A stretch of DNA of 8,627 nucleotides from Clostridiales bacterium (GCA_021202835.1 JAJQCI010000367.1:5354-13980), one strand, 5' to 3'. Numbered from the stretch's first letter, positions 1-6,849 are shown. Made by a program: numbers and translations. Notes: generated by a model from the letters alone, not told the origin.

Positions 1-183
1 GAAAATTCCCTGTTCGGCTATAACAAGAGAGCCTTCAGACACAGCTTCATTTGTTTCCGTTTCTTCCGCAGCTTCTTTAACTGAGGGAGCTTCATCTGCT
101 GAGTTTGTGCTTCCGCAGCCTGCCGCAGAAAGACTTAAAACAGCAGCTATTATTAATGCTGATAATTTTTTGAATTTTAACAT
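1..183 (-). CDS. Lipoprotein N-terminus, probable secreted alpha/beta hydrolase (partial)
   Basis: Only the first 61 codons are present; the gene runs off the left edge. The N-terminus has two lysines, a hydrophobic core (residues 8-20) and a lipobox ending A-A-G-C with Cys23, followed by G-S and an acidic, low-complexity Ser/Glu/Thr linker (residues 26-50). This is typical of a Gram-positive lipoprotein anchored to the outer face of the membrane. The last visible residues, around AEQGIF, resemble the start of the mature domain of secreted alpha/beta hydrolases of gut Firmicutes, but too little is visible to confirm it. An AAGGAG ribosome site lies about 7 nt before the ATG. The 18-bp gap from the preceding gene makes it the last visible gene of the operon. 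The lipoprotein call is firm; the hydrolase call is a guess from memory of family sequences. Confidence 0.75.
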   Translation of the reverse strand, partial: MLKFKKLSALIIAAVLSLSAAGCGSTNSADEAPSVKEAAEETETNEAVSEGSLVIAEQGIF

Positions 184-201
184 AGTGATACACTCCTTCT
201 T

Positions 202-1044
202 TTATTCTTCTTCATAAACAGAGTTTATAATGCTGAGAGCATTTAATGTTCGTGGATAGCCTATATAGGGCATAATGTCTGTTAAAACCTCAAGCATATA
301 GTCCTTTGACTTTCCTACATTTTTATTTCCGGCTGTATGTCCCGTAAGCTGAGCCTCTGCTCCGCCGAGGGTGGCTATACAAACCCATGTCAGAAGCTCG
401 TGCTGTTCAAGAGTAAGACCTTCTCTTGTGTAGAAGTCGCCGAAGCAATAATCGGGAAGAAAACTTCTGCCGAGCCTTACTTCGCCTTCTTCCGGCTTAG
501 TGTCGCCTAAATCACCGAAAAGCTCAGTCTGTGCGGCACTTCCCTTGTCCCAACGGTTATCTTCCGTAACAGTTGCCTGACTTGCGGGAATTTCTATTCC
601 CTTTTCTTCAAAGACTTCGTTTACAATGTCAACAGCTTCAAGGGCTTTAGCCGCTCCCACATAGGGAGTACAGTGATAAACCGTTTCGGTAATTTCAACA
701 GGGGTTAAGCCTGCGTTAAGTGCAGAATAAATATGAGTTCTTAAAACCGTTTTTGTGCCTAAAGTTGTAAGAGCCGCAAGGGTAATCATTTCTCTGTCCT
801 TGTCCGTAAGCTGTCCCTGCTGATAAAGCTCACCGTAAACAAGCTTGTTTACAATATCATAAAGCTCCGAATCTTCAATAGTATCGTGGATTTCAGCATC
901 GGCATAAAGCTCGTCCCATTTTTCTTCCGCAAGGATTTCTCTCTGTGACTTCGTTACTTTTGCTTCCGCCGCCAAGCTGAAATAGGCTGCGGCTGCGGAA
1001 AATGAAATAACTCCGCTTAATAAAACAGGTATAAATCTTTTCAT
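202..1044 (-). CDS. Exported two-domain carboxymuconolactone decarboxylase-like protein
   Basis: The protein has 280 residues. Residues 1-28 look like a Sec signal peptide: MKR, a hydrophobic run, and a possible cleavage site after A-E-A. Two carboxymuconolactone decarboxylase/AhpD-type helical domains follow, at about 57-145 and 195-278. Each carries the family pattern: an acidic residue before a T/A-L-G segment, then a histidine (E85/H104, E216/H236), and a closing P-Y-x-G motif. The CxxC of AhpD peroxidase is absent, so a peroxidase role is not supported. Family members are usually cytoplasmic, so the signal peptide is notable. The start is ATG 1044, because AGGAGG (1053-1058) is 8 nt away; a TTG at 1050 would be only 2 nt from it. 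It starts 12 bp after the flavoprotein gene and belongs to the same operon. The substrate is unknown. Confidence 0.85.
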   Translation of the reverse strand: MKRFIPVLLSGVISFSAAAAYFSLAAEAKVTKSQREILAEEKWDELYADAEIHDTIEDSELYDIVNKLVYGELYQQGQLTDKDREMITLAALTTLGTKTVLRTHIYSALNAGLTPVEITETVYHCTPYVGAAKALEAVDIVNEVFEEKGIEIPASQATVTEDNRWDKGSAAQTELFGDLGDTKPEEGEVRLGRSFLPDYCFGDFYTREGLTLEQHELLTWVCIATLGGAEAQLTGHTAGNKNVGKSKDYMLEVLTDIMPYIGYPRTLNALSIINSVYEEE

Positions 1045-1056
1045 AAACAAAACCTC

Positions 1057-1751
1057 CTAATGTATAAAATTGGTGAAAACGGGTGTTTCCTTTTTCGGCA
1101 GTTCTACACCTAAACGAAAAGCCGCTTCTTTACATCTGAGCTGAAATGCCATATTTCTGCCTAAAACTCGCATTGTATATAAGCCTTCTTTATCCTTTTT
1201 AACCTCTTCCGGTGTGGTTCCGTGAACCATATTCCAATAACGTGAGGAAACAACGGGCATTTCCTGAATCATAAAATATTTGTTCATTTGGTCAAAGGCG
1301 GCTGTTGTTCCTGCTCTTCTTGCGGAAATTACACAGGCGGCAGGCTTCAAATAAAATGTGTAGTTTCCTCTGCCGTTTAAATCGGAATAGAAAAGCCTGT
1401 CCATAAAAGATGTCATATTTCCGCTTACTGCTCCGTAATGAACGGGAGTTCCGAAAATAAAACCGTCTGCTTTTTCGGCAATATCTCTGAAGGAACCCGA
1501 AAGATGTCGGGCCGCCGTAGGCGGATAATTCCAGAGGAATTATTTCTGAACGTGTTTACCACATCTCTGTAGACACATTCGCCTGTTTTGGCACAGGCTC
1601 GACAGGCTATACAGCCGCCTAAAGGTCTGCTCCCTATCCAAAAAATTTCTGTTTCAATGCCCTCTTCGTTTAATGTGTTTGCAACCTCGCAAAGTGCCGT
1701 ATATGTACAGCCTTTGTTATGGGGAGAGCCGTTTACCAAAACAACCTTCAT
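1057..1751 (-). pseudogene. NADPH-dependent FMN reductase / iron-sulfur flavoprotein, interrupted by a 59-bp insertion
   Basis: Codons 1-69 from ATG 1751 encode the N-terminus. The FMN-binding motif NGSP-x3-G-x-T starts at residue 7, and a four-cysteine cluster (C47, C50, C53, C59) is typical of flavodoxin-like iron-sulfur flavoproteins. After Phe68-Arg69 the frame runs into foreign sequence and stops at 1425. A different frame resumes with D-I-A-E-K-A-D-G-F-I-F-G-T-P-V-H-Y-G and runs to a stop at 1057. Deleting 59 bp (one copy of TTCAGA plus the 53-bp hairpin element) joins the frames exactly into 211 codons, a normal family length. The protein would have reduced flavin or quinone-like substrates in the cytoplasm using NAD(P)H. 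AGGAGG precedes the ATG by about 9 nt. As read conventionally the gene is broken; the ORF from an internal ATG at 1416 is its C-terminal half, not a separate gene. Confidence 0.9.
1492..1544 (+). mobile_element. Three-hairpin miniature element, copy 1
   Basis: Three perfect hairpins abut with no spacing. H1 is CCCGA (1496-1500), loop AAGATG, TCGGG (1507-1511). H2 is CCGCC (1512-1516), loop GTA, GGCGG (1520-1524). H3 is ATAATTCC (1525-1532), loop AGA, GGAATTAT (1536-1543). The unit is flanked by a 6-bp direct repeat TCTGAA (1486-1491 and 1545-1550), which reads as a target-site duplication. It lies antisense within the flavoprotein gene and carries no ORF, so any mobility must be supplied in trans. 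Near-perfect symmetry of all stems suggests a recent insertion or strong selection on structure. A related copy occurs at 8122-8170 in the same orientation. I do not recognise the family. Transposition by a hairpin-recognising (Y1/REP-type) enzyme is one possibility, but the direct repeat is not typical of that mechanism. Confidence 0.8.
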
Positions 1752-1784
1752 TTTCTTTTACCTCCTGTTCTGTACTTTCTTACT

Positions 1785-2789
1785 TTACATAGCTTTTTTA
1801 AGCGGAGTACCACCGAAAACCTCCGACATTTCGGTATGGTTAAGCTTATAGTCAATAACCGCTATTTCTTCGGGGCTTAACAAAACTTCTGCCGCTCCTG
1901 CGTTTTCGGCAAGCCTTTCCGGTTTTCTTGTGCCGGGAATAGGCACTAAATTCTCATATTTGTTCATCATCCACGCAAGGGAAAGCTGAGCCGGGGTACA
2001 GCCCTTTTCCTCTGCCGTATTTTTTATAAAATCCGTAAAATCTCTGTTTTCTTCATAGCTTTCGGCTTTAAACTGGGGCATAATGCTTCTGTAGTCAAAT
2101 TCCTTTTCAAAAACGGAATTTTTATTATATGCCGCAGTCAGAAAACCGTTTGCAAGGGGAGAAAAAGCCACAAAGCCTATATTAAGCTCTCCCAAGGTAA
2201 TAAACAAAGGGTCATAATGCCTTGCCATCATTGAATATCTGTTTTGTACAGCCGTAACGTGACAAACTCTGTCTGCCCGTCTTACGGCATCCTCTGTTGC
2301 TTCCGAAAGACCCCAGTGTGTTATTTTGCCCTCTTTTATAAGCTCCGCCATTGTTTCCGCCACTTCTTCTATTGGAATTTTGGGGTCAAGCCTGTGCTGA
2401 TAATATAAATCGATATGGTCTGTATTAAGCCTTTTAAGAGAACCTTCAACGGCTTTTCTTATATTATCGGGGCTTGAATCGGGTACAAGAGGCTTGTTTA
2501 CCTGTTTGGCAGTCATATCAAAATGTATGCCGAATTTCGTAGCAATTACTATTTTATCTCTGTAGGGCTTCAAGGCTTCTCCCAAAAGCACCTCATTGTG
2601 ATGAGGGTTATCAGCTGTTCCGTAAACCTCTGCGGTATCGAAAAATGTATATCCCAAGTCAACGGCTTTTGCCAAAACCTCTGTCATTTCTTTTTTGTCT
2701 CCGGGTCTGCCGTAAGCGTGGCTCATTCCCATACAGCCAAGTCCCACAGAGGAAACGGTTAAATCTCCGCCTAAAATTCTTTTTTTCAT
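1785..2789 (-). CDS. Aldo/keto reductase (large, beta-subunit-like branch)
   Basis: The protein has 334 residues and is full length for the branch of NADPH-dependent aldo/keto reductases whose members start like YakC or AKR13-type proteins. The TIM-barrel catalytic tetrad is visible as D51, Y56 (in FFDTAEVYG), K85 (ATKFG) and H132 (LYYQHR). A late P-I-P-G-T-R segment matches the cofactor-binding region of the family. It should reduce aldehydes or ketones to alcohols in the cytoplasm. The ATG has an AGGAG site about 9 nt upstream. The gene starts 18 bp after the alcohol dehydrogenase and is followed 33 bp later by the flavoprotein gene, with no terminator between, so it is co-transcribed with both. 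The substrate cannot be inferred from sequence. Confidence 0.93.
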   Translation of the reverse strand: MKKRILGGDLTVSSVGLGCMGMSHAYGRPGDKKEMTEVLAKAVDLGYTFFDTAEVYGTADNPHHNEVLLGEALKPYRDKIVIATKFGIHFDMTAKQVNKPLVPDSSPDNIRKAVEGSLKRLNTDHIDLYYQHRLDPKIPIEEVAETMAELIKEGKITHWGLSEATEDAVRRADRVCHVTAVQNRYSMMARHYDPLFITLGELNIGFVAFSPLANGFLTAAYNKNSVFEKEFDYRSIMPQFKAESYEENRDFTDFIKNTAEEKGCTPAQLSLAWMMNKYENLVPIPGTRKPERLAENAGAAEVLLSPEEIAVIDYKLNHTEMSEVFGGTPLKKAM

Positions 2790-2807
2790 TTAAAACATCT
2801 CCTAAAT

Positions 2808-3983
2808 TTAGTAGCACTCTTTGAAAATTTCCAAAATTTCCTCGTGTGTCATTTTCTTATAGCTGCCGGGAACACAGTTGCAGGAATCCGCAATAGCCTT
2901 CAAGTCCGTTTCTTCATTTACTCCTATCTGACGTAAGGTTGTCGGCAGACCTATTTCCTTTATGAAATCCGCAAGGGCTTCAATCCCCTCTGCCGCAAGA
3001 TGTTCCTGTGTTTTTCCCTCTGAGGATATTCCCCAAACCTCTGCGGCAAAACGGCAGAATTTATATAAACCGTTTTTGTAGATATGACGGTAATAAACAG
3101 GATGAAGAACAGCCAAGCCTTCGCCGTGATTACAGTCAATATAGGCTCCTAACTGATGTTCCATTTGATGACACTCAAAGTCCATTTGCTTTCCCAATTT
3201 TATAATTCTGTTTTCTCCCATTGTTGCCGCCCACATAAGATTGCTTCTTGCTGTGTAATCTTTGGGGTCTTTAACGGCTTTGCGGAGATTTCTTATAACG
3301 CTTCTCATAAGTGCTTCTGAAATATCGTCGGAAACATTGTCATCATCGGGAAGGCTGAAATATGTTTCCATAATGTGCGACAAAATATCGAAGCTGCCGG
3401 AAACCATTTGTCTTTTGGGTACGCTGTAGGTATATGTGGGATCCATAAGAACAAATTTTGCATTGCATTCGGGATAGTCCCTGCCTGTCTTTATTTTAAG
3501 CTCTTCATTTGTAATAACCGCTCCTCCGTTGCACTCGCTGCCTGTGCCTGCCGCCGTTACGATTATTCCCAAGGGCAGGGGTTCAAAGTCAACAGAACCG
3601 GGGCTTGCCCAAAAATCCGTCCAAATATCACCCTCATATTTTGCGGCAAGTGCGGAAGCCTTACAGCAGTCCATAACCGAGCCGCCACCTACAGCCAAAA
3701 TCAAATCAACATTGTTTTCTCTTGCAATTTTTGCTCCCTCCAAAACCTTTGCATAGGTTGGATTAGCCATTATGCCTGAGAAGTCAACTGTTTTCATTCC
3801 GGCATCTGTTAAAATATTTTTCACTTCATCATAAATTCCGTTTTTCTTAACCGAACCGCCGCCGTAAGCAATCATAACAGTGCTGCCGTCGGAAAATTTT
3901 TGAACCATAGAAAGCAGATATTCCTTAACACAGCCTTCTCCGAATATAACCTTTGTTGAATTTTCGAAAATAAAGTTTTTCAA
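2808..3983 (-). CDS. Iron-containing alcohol dehydrogenase (butanol dehydrogenase/YqhD-like)
   Basis: The protein has 391 residues from a TTG start at 3983, matching the normal family length. It begins MKNFIFENSTKVIFGEG, the typical N-terminus of NAD(P)H-dependent butanol dehydrogenases. Residues 99-102 are the dinucleotide-binding GGGS, followed by V-M-D-C-C-K. Metal ligands fit D199, H203 (FDILSH), H272 and H286, with the 14-residue spacing of the last pair seen in FucO; H276 is the extra active-site histidine. It should interconvert an alcohol and an aldehyde, probably in the reducing direction. TTG is preferred because GGGAGG lies 8 nt upstream, and because the upstream ATG at 4073 precedes the predicted promoter and would add an unconserved 30-residue tail. 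It is the first gene of the five-gene operon. Confidence 0.93.
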   Translation of the reverse strand: MKNFIFENSTKVIFGEGCVKEYLLSMVQKFSDGSTVMIAYGGGSVKKNGIYDEVKNILTDAGMKTVDFSGIMANPTYAKVLEGAKIARENNVDLILAVGGGSVMDCCKASALAAKYEGDIWTDFWASPGSVDFEPLPLGIIVTAAGTGSECNGGAVITNEELKIKTGRDYPECNAKFVLMDPTYTYSVPKRQMVSGSFDILSHIMETYFSLPDDDNVSDDISEALMRSVIRNLRKAVKDPKDYTARSNLMWAATMGENRIIKLGKQMDFECHQMEHQLGAYIDCNHGEGLAVLHPVYYRHIYKNGLYKFCRFAAEVWGISSEGKTQEHLAAEGIEALADFIKEIGLPTTLRQIGVNEETDLKAIADSCNCVPGSYKKMTHEEILEIFKECY

Positions 3984-4028
3984 TTTCAAAACCTCCCTAA
4001 AATTTCGTTTTGTTGATTGCTTGCTTTT

Positions 4029-4057
4029 ATTATAAAAAATTAAAACCTTTTTGAGAA
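4029..4057 (-). promoter_or_regulatory. Promoter of the alcohol dehydrogenase operon
   Basis: On the minus strand a perfect -10 TATAAT (4034-4029) is separated by 17 nt from a weak -35 TTCTCA (4057-4052, 4 of 6 matches to TTGACA). The weak -35 fits a promoter that needs an activator. The transcript would start near 4022, giving a 5' leader of about 39 nt to the TTG start. Confidence 0.65.
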
Positions 4058-4078
4058 GTTCCTTTTGGTTCATCAGTA

Positions 4079-4095
4079 TATACCCAAAGGTTATA
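4079..4095. promoter_or_regulatory. Candidate LysR-type operator
   Basis: The plus strand reads TATACCC-AAA-GGTTATA, an imperfect inverted repeat with 7-bp arms (6 of 7 paired). It contains the T-N11-A pattern of LysR-family recognition sites and runs into a perfect 10-bp palindrome GGTTATAACC (4089-4098). Its centre (4087) is about 65 bp upstream of the predicted start of the alcohol dehydrogenase transcript, the classic position of the recognition half-site for this family. It lies just past the stop of the LysR gene at 4119, the likely binder. Confidence 0.55.
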
Positions 4096-4118
4096 ACCGA
4101 TAAGCTGAAACTGTCCCC

Positions 4119-5012
4119 TCATTCCATAGCCGCCTGTTTTGCCGCTTTTAAAAATCTTTCCACAGTTTTTGAAGGTGTGGGAGAGTGAAGTATACCATAG
4201 GGAATACTGTGTTCCCACTCAATAGGCATAATTTTAAGCAGCGGATGAACATTTGCCCATTTTTCAACGGCAAGCATAATATAATTTCCGTTTTCACAGC
4301 GGTTAAATGCGTCCACATTGTAAAAGTCAAAATCTATGATATTGATTTTGCTGTGGTTCTGCCAAATTTCATCTCTCAGTTTATCTACATAATGACTCCA
4401 GCCCCTGTGCATAAGCATAAGGTTTTCACCGTATAAATCACTTATAACAAGCCTGTCCTTTGCCGCAAGTCTGTGGTGAATTGAAACGGCACAGCAAAAA
4501 GGCTCTCTGTAAAGCTCCGTCCCCGAACAGGCTCTTAGGTTCAGCATTGTATCGTCGAAAATTCCCACTGTTACGTCTATATTCTTTCCGAAATTGCCTA
4601 AAATTTCTTTGGCATTTTCGGGAGTATTTTCAAAGGGTATAACCTTAAACTTAATATCGGGACAAAAGGTTTGAATTTTAGGCCAAAGCTGTACTAAAAT
4701 CTGTGCCGGTGTCATAGGAGAGGAACCGACCCTTATTATGTTTGTGTCCTCCTGCATAGCATTTTTCGCTCTTGTGACGGAATCCTTGCAATACTGTATA
4801 ATGTACTTGCTGTCCCGGTAAAGCGATTTTCCCGCTTTTGTCAAAACAAGACCTCTGTGGCTTCTGTCAAACAGCTTAACCCCAAGAGATTTTTCCAACA
4901 AATTAATCTGCTTTATAACCGCCGTAGGTGTAATAAAGGCTTCCTCCGCCGCCTTGTTAAAGCTTCCGGCATCTGCCGTTTTCAAAAATGTTTCAAGCTG
5001 TGGATTATACAT
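4119..5012 (-). CDS. LysR-family transcriptional regulator
   Basis: The protein has 297 residues, normal for the family. Residues 3-62 form the winged helix-turn-helix (LETFLKTADAGSFNKAAEE, then a recognition helix beginning T-P-T-A-V-I-K-Q), followed by the linker helix to about residue 88. The effector-binding domain spans about 92-295, starting at I-I-R-V-G-S-S-P. The ATG is preceded by AGGAGG at about 7 nt. The gene lies 35 bp downstream of the EFR1 gene and 135 bp upstream of the alcohol dehydrogenase start, on the same strand. The gap after it holds a T-N11-A palindrome, so it probably activates the downstream redox operon in response to an unknown small molecule. Same-strand placement differs from the usual divergent layout. 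Confidence 0.93.
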   Translation of the reverse strand: MYNPQLETFLKTADAGSFNKAAEEAFITPTAVIKQINLLEKSLGVKLFDRSHRGLVLTKAGKSLYRDSKYIIQYCKDSVTRAKNAMQEDTNIIRVGSSPMTPAQILVQLWPKIQTFCPDIKFKVIPFENTPENAKEILGNFGKNIDVTVGIFDDTMLNLRACSGTELYREPFCCAVSIHHRLAAKDRLVISDLYGENLMLMHRGWSHYVDKLRDEIWQNHSKINIIDFDFYNVDAFNRCENGNYIMLAVEKWANVHPLLKIMPIEWEHSIPYGILHSPTPSKTVERFLKAAKQAAME

Positions 5013-5047
5013 AACAAACCTCCTGTTAATTATCGATTTCTGTTTTA

Positions 5048-5818
5048 TTATCTTTGGCAGTTTGCCTTAACTATTTCAGTCAGTTTTACATTTTCATTGT
5101 GGTATCTTGCCTGCGGATTTTTTTCTGCAATGTTAAGCTGAATTGCATTTTCGGGACAGTGATGAATACAAGCCATACACATTTGACAGCTTTCATCACC
5201 GTAAAATGCCTTTTGATTTTCAAGATGTATACGTCCTTCCGGGCAGACATTGGTGCAGATACCGCAGCCTATACAGTTATCCGTTACTATGTATGAATTT
5301 TTTAAAATATCCAAAGGCATTTTTTTGCAGGCTTCAATAAATTTATTGTGAAAATCTCTGTCAATATCCGTAACAGGCTGTTTAAAATGCTTTTTGGAAT
5401 CAATATCCGCTTTTATTTTTTCTATATGCTCATCAATTCTTTTTTTCGGAATTAAAGCAGTCTGTTCATTCATATCAAAGCCGGGAAGAAAATTATCGAC
5501 CATTTCTATTGTATTTATATAGTCTGCCTTTTTTCCGAAAGAATTAAGTGTTTTTTCCGCAAGCTCCGCCGCACCGCCGTGTATATTGCCGTAAGTCATT
5601 ACGATATAAAAATAGTCGGTCTTAAAAACAGCTTTTTTCAAAAAATCCTTAACCATGCCGGGCACTTCATGACCGTAAACAGGGCAGACAATTCCTATTT
5701 TATCCGCTTCATATTCCAAGCTGTCATTGTGAATAATCTGAGGAATACTCACAACCTCCCTGTCAAGCTGCTTTGCCGCATATAAACTGTTTCCCGTTCC
5801 CGTAAAATAAAAAACCAT
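5048..5818 (-). CDS. EFR1-family flavodoxin-ferredoxin fusion protein
   Basis: The protein has 256 residues. The N-terminal half is flavodoxin-like: the FMN phosphate loop F-T-G-T-G-N-S (residues 5-11) and a C-P-V-Y-G-H segment at 45-50. The C-terminal part holds two [4Fe-4S] ferredoxin motifs: C182, C185, C188, C192-P and C211, C214, C217, C221-P. Such proteins are cytoplasmic electron carriers linking flavin and iron-sulfur chemistry; the partner here is not known. The start is ATG 5818, because AAAGGAGG (5825-5832) sits 6 nt upstream; a TTG at 5836 lies before that site and is unlikely. A terminator-like hairpin ends only 4 nt before the ribosome site, leaving no room for a separate promoter. 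The LysR gene follows after 35 bp. Confidence 0.92.
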   Translation of the reverse strand: MVFYFTGTGNSLYAAKQLDREVVSIPQIIHNDSLEYEADKIGIVCPVYGHEVPGMVKDFLKKAVFKTDYFYIVMTYGNIHGGAAELAEKTLNSFGKKADYINTIEMVDNFLPGFDMNEQTALIPKKRIDEHIEKIKADIDSKKHFKQPVTDIDRDFHNKFIEACKKMPLDILKNSYIVTDNCIGCGICTNVCPEGRIHLENQKAFYGDESCQMCMACIHHCPENAIQLNIAEKNPQARYHNENVKLTEIVKANCQR

Positions 5819-5834
5819 ATCTATCCTCCTTTGC

Positions 5835-5870
5835 AAAAAGGGAAACGCATTTAAAATACATCTCCCCTTT
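5835..5870 (-). terminator. Terminator or attenuator after the AKR5-like reductase gene
   Basis: The minus-strand RNA would form AAAGGG (5870-5865) paired with CCCUUU (5842-5837), with an inner arm from GUAUUUUAAAUGC, followed by a short U run. It begins 20 nt after the aldo/keto reductase stop codon. The end of the stem is 4 nt from the ribosome site of the EFR1 gene, so partial read-through or conditional termination is needed if EFR1 is expressed from the upstream promoter. Confidence 0.65.
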
Positions 5871-5890
5871 AAGCAGTTATTTTTCGGTTA

Positions 5891-6742
5891 TTATTCGTGA
5901 ACCTTTAAGCTGTGAAGCATTTTTACAAAGGCAGGATCACTATGATTTACAATTTTACTGTGTCCAATATCCAGTTTTGCGATTTCTTTCATATCTTCAT
6001 CAGAAAGGGCAAAATCCCAAATATCGATATTCTGTTCAATACGCTCCTTATGAACAGACTTGGGAATAACAACAACACCTCTTTGAATATTCCACCGTAA
6101 AGCAACCTGTGCCGCAGTTTTTCCGTATTTTTCACCGATTTTGCTTAAAACAGGGTGGCTGAAAATATTATTTGTGCCTTCCGCAAAAGGCCCCCAGGCC
6201 TCGGGAACAACTCCGTATTCCTTCATAACCGCAAGGGCATTTTCCTGTTGGAAGAAGGGGTGAAGCTCAATCTGATTTACAGCCGGAATAACATCAACTG
6301 TTTCGCAAAAGTCCGTAAGCACATGGGGATAGAAGTTGCAGACACCTATCGCTCTCAGCTTTCCCTCTTTGTAGGCTTCTTCCATAGCCCTGTAGCCGCC
6401 CATATAGTCGCCCATAGGCTGATGTATCAAATATAAGTCAATATAATCAAGCCCTAATTTGTTTAAAGATGTTTGAATAGCAGCCTTTGCCGTTTCATAG
6501 CCTGCGTCCTGTACCCACAGCTTTGTTGTTATAAAAAGCTCCTCTCGAGCCACTCCGCTCTTTGCTATAGCTTTGCCTACAGCTTCCTCATTCATATAAG
6601 CCGCTGCCGTATCAATAAGTCTGTAGCCTGCCTCGATAGCTTCACTTACGGCTTTTTCGCACTGTGTATAGTCGGGTACTTGAAATACTCCGAAACCCTC
6701 TAATGGCATTTTTACTCCGTTGTTTAATGTTACATATTCCAT
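5891..6742 (-). CDS. Aldo/keto reductase, AKR5-like (2,5-diketogluconate reductase type)
   Basis: The protein has 283 residues, the usual size of the compact AKR5/YvgN-DkgA type. It begins with the family pattern L-N-N-G-V-K-M-P and shows the full catalytic tetrad: D44 and Y49 (LIDTAAAYMNEEAVG), K74 (ITTKLW) and H107 (LYLIHQP). V-I-P-K-S, followed by R-I-E-Q-N, provides the NADPH contacts. It should reduce small aldehydes, ketones or keto sugars in the cytoplasm; annotation as 2,5-diketogluconate reductase is a family label only. It is transcribed away from the LysR gene at 6906 and is followed by a terminator-like hairpin before EFR1. No good Shine-Dalgarno sequence precedes the ATG, which is odd because nearly every neighbour has AGGAGG or a close variant. 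Confidence 0.93.
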   Translation of the reverse strand: MEYVTLNNGVKMPLEGFGVFQVPDYTQCEKAVSEAIEAGYRLIDTAAAYMNEEAVGKAIAKSGVAREELFITTKLWVQDAGYETAKAAIQTSLNKLGLDYIDLYLIHQPMGDYMGGYRAMEEAYKEGKLRAIGVCNFYPHVLTDFCETVDVIPAVNQIELHPFFQQENALAVMKEYGVVPEAWGPFAEGTNNIFSHPVLSKIGEKYGKTAAQVALRWNIQRGVVVIPKSVHKERIEQNIDIWDFALSDEDMKEIAKLDIGHSKIVNHSDPAFVKMLHSLKVHE

Positions 6743-6777
6743 AATACAGCATACGTTTCATTTGTTTTTGTATTATA

Positions 6778-6807
6778 AGTATAAAGCATATTTTTAAAAA
6801 AGTACAA
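6778..6807 (-). promoter_or_regulatory. Promoter of the AKR5-like reductase gene
   Basis: On the minus strand -35 TTGTAC (6807-6802) and -10 TATACT (6783-6778) are 18 nt apart, predicting a start near 6771 and a leader of about 28 nt. An alternative -10 TATAAT overlaps it at 6777-6772. TATT...AATA (6827-6843) has the T-N11-A pattern with its centre about 65 bp upstream, so it is a weak candidate site for the divergent LysR protein. The AT-rich context makes this far from certain. Confidence 0.5.
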
Positions 6808-6849
6808 TATCAATTTTGCAATCTGCTATTTATAAAATGAATACTGAAA

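Noticed and set aside
1401..1411. AAAGATG near 1402 as a third copy of the three-hairpin element
   Set aside because: The 7-nt match lies in ordinary coding sequence with no CCC...GGG stem or following hairpins.
1057..1416. Independent 119-codon gene from an internal ATG
   Set aside because: It is in frame with conserved flavoprotein sequence upstream of that ATG (G-T-P-V-H-Y-G) and is the C-terminal half of the interrupted gene.
1492..1544. CRISPR-like or tRNA-like element
   Set aside because: There is no repeat-spacer array. The three hairpins have no closing acceptor stem or CCA and are too short for a tRNA.
3984..4073. ATG at 4073 as start of the alcohol dehydrogenase
   Set aside because: It lies upstream of the predicted promoter, has no ribosome site and adds a 30-residue tail absent from the family; TTG 3983 has GGGAGG at 8 nt.
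5819..5836. TTG at 5836 as start of the EFR1 protein
   Set aside because: The ribosome site AAAGGAGG lies inside this extension, and the flavodoxin fold begins at the ATG 5818.
6653..6772. Short upstream ORF overlapping the start of the AKR5-like reductase
   Set aside because: It begins in the leader in another frame, without a ribosome site or recognisable protein features.
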